A stretch of 8,449 nucleotides of DNA from Sulfuricurvum sp. (lineage in GTDB: Bacteria; Campylobacterota; Campylobacteria; Campylobacterales; Sulfurimonadaceae), in assembly GCA_030679635.1 (NCBI GenBank), contig JAUXSZ010000095.1, positions 1-8,449 on the forward strand, written 5' to 3'. Positions 6,700 through 8,449 of this stretch are shown here, piece by piece. The position numbers and the translations under genes were made by a program. Below the pieces are notes generated by a model. That model worked only from the letters and a program-made list of their open reading frames with translations. It ran no database searches and was not told where the DNA came from. Every line of letters starts with the position of its first letter. The stretch's first letter is position 1.

Positions 6700-8449
6700 T
6701 TAAAGGGAAGCTTTTAGTAGCGAATTAAGCTCCTTGATATCGTTTGTGGAGGCAAAACAAGAGTTCTCTCCGCAAATTAAGAAAGAGGTAAGTGTTTCAT
6801 CGCGTTTCATCACTACAAACGGGTAGGAAAATGGGGGCAACGGTGTGTTTTGTTGGAGTAATCCTTTTGGTGTTTTGATGATCCTATCCCCGGTAAGATA
6901 GCGAATCGCTTGCTGGGTGAGTTTTGGATAGTAAATAGGGCTCTTCATCAGTTTGATCGATGAGTATTCGAGACTTTTAAAGGCAAAATGGCGGTATTTT
7001 CCATCGATTAAGCTTCCAAGGCTTAGCAATGCATCCACCATCACAGCCATGGCGCTGGGATAGGAGCCATCATCAAGCTCGCCAATAGTCGGAAAGGTAC
7101 CACGGCTGAAATACCATTGCCCTTGGTCATAAAAACGCTCTAATGCTCCATTGGCGAGTCGCTGAGCCTCTATGAGATAACGCTCATCGAATGTGGCCTC
7201 ATACGCTGCGATCAATGCATTCGCAAGATAGGCATAATCTTCCAAAAAGGCCTCTATTTTTGGTGTTTTATGGATGAGCGTTGTATGGTAAAGCTGTCCC
7301 TCGATCACCATCGTTGAGAGAAGTTTTTCAAGCGATGTAATGGCTGCCTCTTGATAGAAAATGTTTTGACGCCCAAGCACAAAGAGGGATTTGATCATCA
7401 TCGCGTTCCACGCAGTGATAATTTTACGGTCAATGAACGGGTATATTCGAGAACTACGGAGGGCTTTGGCTTCGGTGACAAAACGATCAAACCACTCAGG
7501 ACGTTCTAGCGTTTCCAGTGTTATGATGCAGTGCCCCTCAAAGTTCCCCTCAGGTGTTGCCCCTATGAGCGATGCGGCTTTCTGCACATTATTAATACCA
7601 CAGTTTTTTAATGCTCCAATAATCTCGTCATAGGTGTAGACAAAATATTTCCCTTCTTCCCCCTCAGTATCTGCATCACTGGCACTGTAAAAAAGGTTAT
7701 CTTCCATCATGAAGTTCATCATAAAATCGGCTGTTTCGTTGGCGCAACGTAGATAATAGGGATTATCGTACTGGACAGAGGCGAGGGCATAGAGTTCGCA
7801 TAGCAGGGCGTTATCGTAGGTCATTTTTTCAAAATGGGGGATCAGCCAGGTCTCTTCGGTGCTGTATCGGCAAAATCCACCATCGATCAGGTCATTCATC
7901 CCGCCTCGCGCCATGGCATTGAGCGTATGGATGATGATATTTTGACGCTGTGGATCGGGTGCGAGCTGTTCGAGCGTCATGAGGGTTTTAATCGTCGAGG
8001 TATGCGGAAATTTAGGAGATTTTGAGAAGCCGCCGTTGATCGTATCGAAATTATGGGAGGCCTGGGTATGAAAGAGGATTGCAATTTTCTCAGTGATTTG
8101 TGTTGCCTGGACAGGGGTCTCTTTTGGACGGAGAAATTGGCTGATCTCATCGGCATTTTGGAACAGTTTTTCATCGTTTTGTGTCACTTTTTCAGCAATA
8201 ATCGCAGTGAGTTCGCTAAAGCCCATTTTTTGCTCACTGGTTTTCGGCGGAATGTAGGTGGCGGCATAAAACGGTTTGTTTTCTGGGGTACAAAAGATAG
8301 AGAGGGGCCATCCTCCGGCTCGGCGATTAAGAAGGGTATGAACCTCTTGGAAATGTTTGTCGATGTCGGGACGCTCTTCTCGGTCTACTTTGATACAGAT
8401 AAAGTGCTCATTTGCAAATGCTGCTATTGCCTCGTTTTCAAAAACTTCG
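6700..8449 (-). CDS. DUF255 thioredoxin-like / (alpha/alpha)6-barrel protein (YyaL/SPATA20 family), N-terminus outside window
   Basis: The frame is open from the window edge to a TAA at 6700-6702, giving 582 residues with no start needed inside the window. An internal ATG at 8224-8226 is not the real start, because the upstream codons translate into the conserved DUF255 segment: FANEHFICIKVDREERPDID (8359-8418), then AGGWPLSIFCTPENKPFYAATYIPP. That is the C-terminal half of the thioredoxin-like domain. The rest is a six-hairpin barrel typical of N-acylglucosamine-epimerase-like folds: NGGFSKSPKFPH, MARGGMNDLIDGGFCRYSTEE and WLIPHFEKMTYDNALL (around 7800-7850). The family's usual CHWCH motif would lie past the window edge, with perhaps 60-80 residues missing. 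The family is widespread (B. subtilis YyaL, human SPATA20), but its biochemical role is poorly known, so none is assigned. It is the likely first visible gene of the cluster with ppk2 and sulP. Confidence 0.9.
   Translation of the reverse strand, partial: EVFENEAIAAFANEHFICIKVDREERPDIDKHFQEVHTLLNRRAGGWPLSIFCTPENKPFYAATYIPPKTSEQKMGFSELTAIIAEKVTQNDEKLFQNADEISQFLRPKETPVQATQITEKIAILFHTQASHNFDTINGGFSKSPKFPHTSTIKTLMTLEQLAPDPQRQNIIIHTLNAMARGGMNDLIDGGFCRYSTEETWLIPHFEKMTYDNALLCELYALASVQYDNPYYLRCANETADFMMNFMMEDNLFYSASDADTEGEEGKYFVYTYDEIIGALKNCGINNVQKAASLIGATPEGNFEGHCIITLETLERPEWFDRFVTEAKALRSSRIYPFIDRKIITAWNAMMIKSLFVLGRQNIFYQEAAITSLEKLLSTMVIEGQLYHTTLIHKTPKIEAFLEDYAYLANALIAAYEATFDERYLIEAQRLANGALERFYDQGQWYFSRGTFPTIGELDDGSYPSAMAVMVDALLSLGSLIDGKYRHFAFKSLEYSSIKLMKSPIYYPKLTQQAIRYLTGDRIIKTPKGLLQQNTPLPPFSYPFVVMKRDETLTSFLICGENSCFASTNDIKELNSLLKASL

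Noticed and set aside
6688..6706. Palindromic AAAATATTTT between CCC and GGG as a terminator or operator
   Set aside because: The flanking CCC and GGG are offset by three bases and no T-run follows on the relevant strand; probably just A/T-rich intergenic sequence.
6700..8226. Treating the DUF255 gene as complete, starting at the ATG at 8226
   Set aside because: Codons upstream of 8226 stay open to the window edge and encode the conserved VDREERPDID and GGWPL segments, so the true start is outside the window.

Overview
This 8.4 kb window looks like ordinary chromosomal DNA from a Gram-negative bacterium, because it carries an lpxK lipid A gene. The protein sequences most resemble those of Campylobacterota (epsilonproteobacteria) such as the Sulfurimonas/Sulfuricurvum group. 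That placement rests on remembered family resemblance (LpxK with a DDGY motif, ArgB with an IKYGGSAQ motif, tight gene packing, moderate GC judged by eye) and has not been tested by a search.

Plus-strand half, 1-3479: the 3' end of a DegT/DnrJ/EryC1-type aminotransferase gene, then lpxK (lipid A 4'-kinase), argB (N-acetylglutamate kinase) and thrC (threonine synthase). The first three overlap one another (4 nt and 17 nt) and look co-transcribed. thrC follows after a 55 bp gap that holds a perfect extended -10 promoter motif, so it may also have its own transcript. The set combines an envelope or surface-sugar step with two amino-acid biosynthesis steps. It is an operon by packing, not by pathway.

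Minus-strand half, 3495-8449, read right to left: a DUF255 (YyaL/SPATA20-like) thioredoxin plus (alpha/alpha)6-barrel gene whose N-terminus lies outside the window, then ppk2 (class I-type polyphosphate kinase 2), then a 737-residue SulP transporter with STAS and cyclic-nucleotide-binding-like domains. The gap between the first two is 41 bp. ppk2 and sulP share one base in a TAATG stop/start junction, so they are almost certainly one operon and translationally coupled. thrC and sulP converge with only 15 bp between their stop codons.

No tRNA, rRNA, CRISPR array, insertion sequence, phage gene or long repeat was seen, and no gene-free stretch exceeds 60 bp. No clearly new system is present. 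The part most worth a second look is the ppk2-sulP pair. It couples a nucleotide/polyphosphate enzyme to an anion-transporter-like protein whose nucleotide-binding-like domain lacks the usual phosphate-binding arginine.
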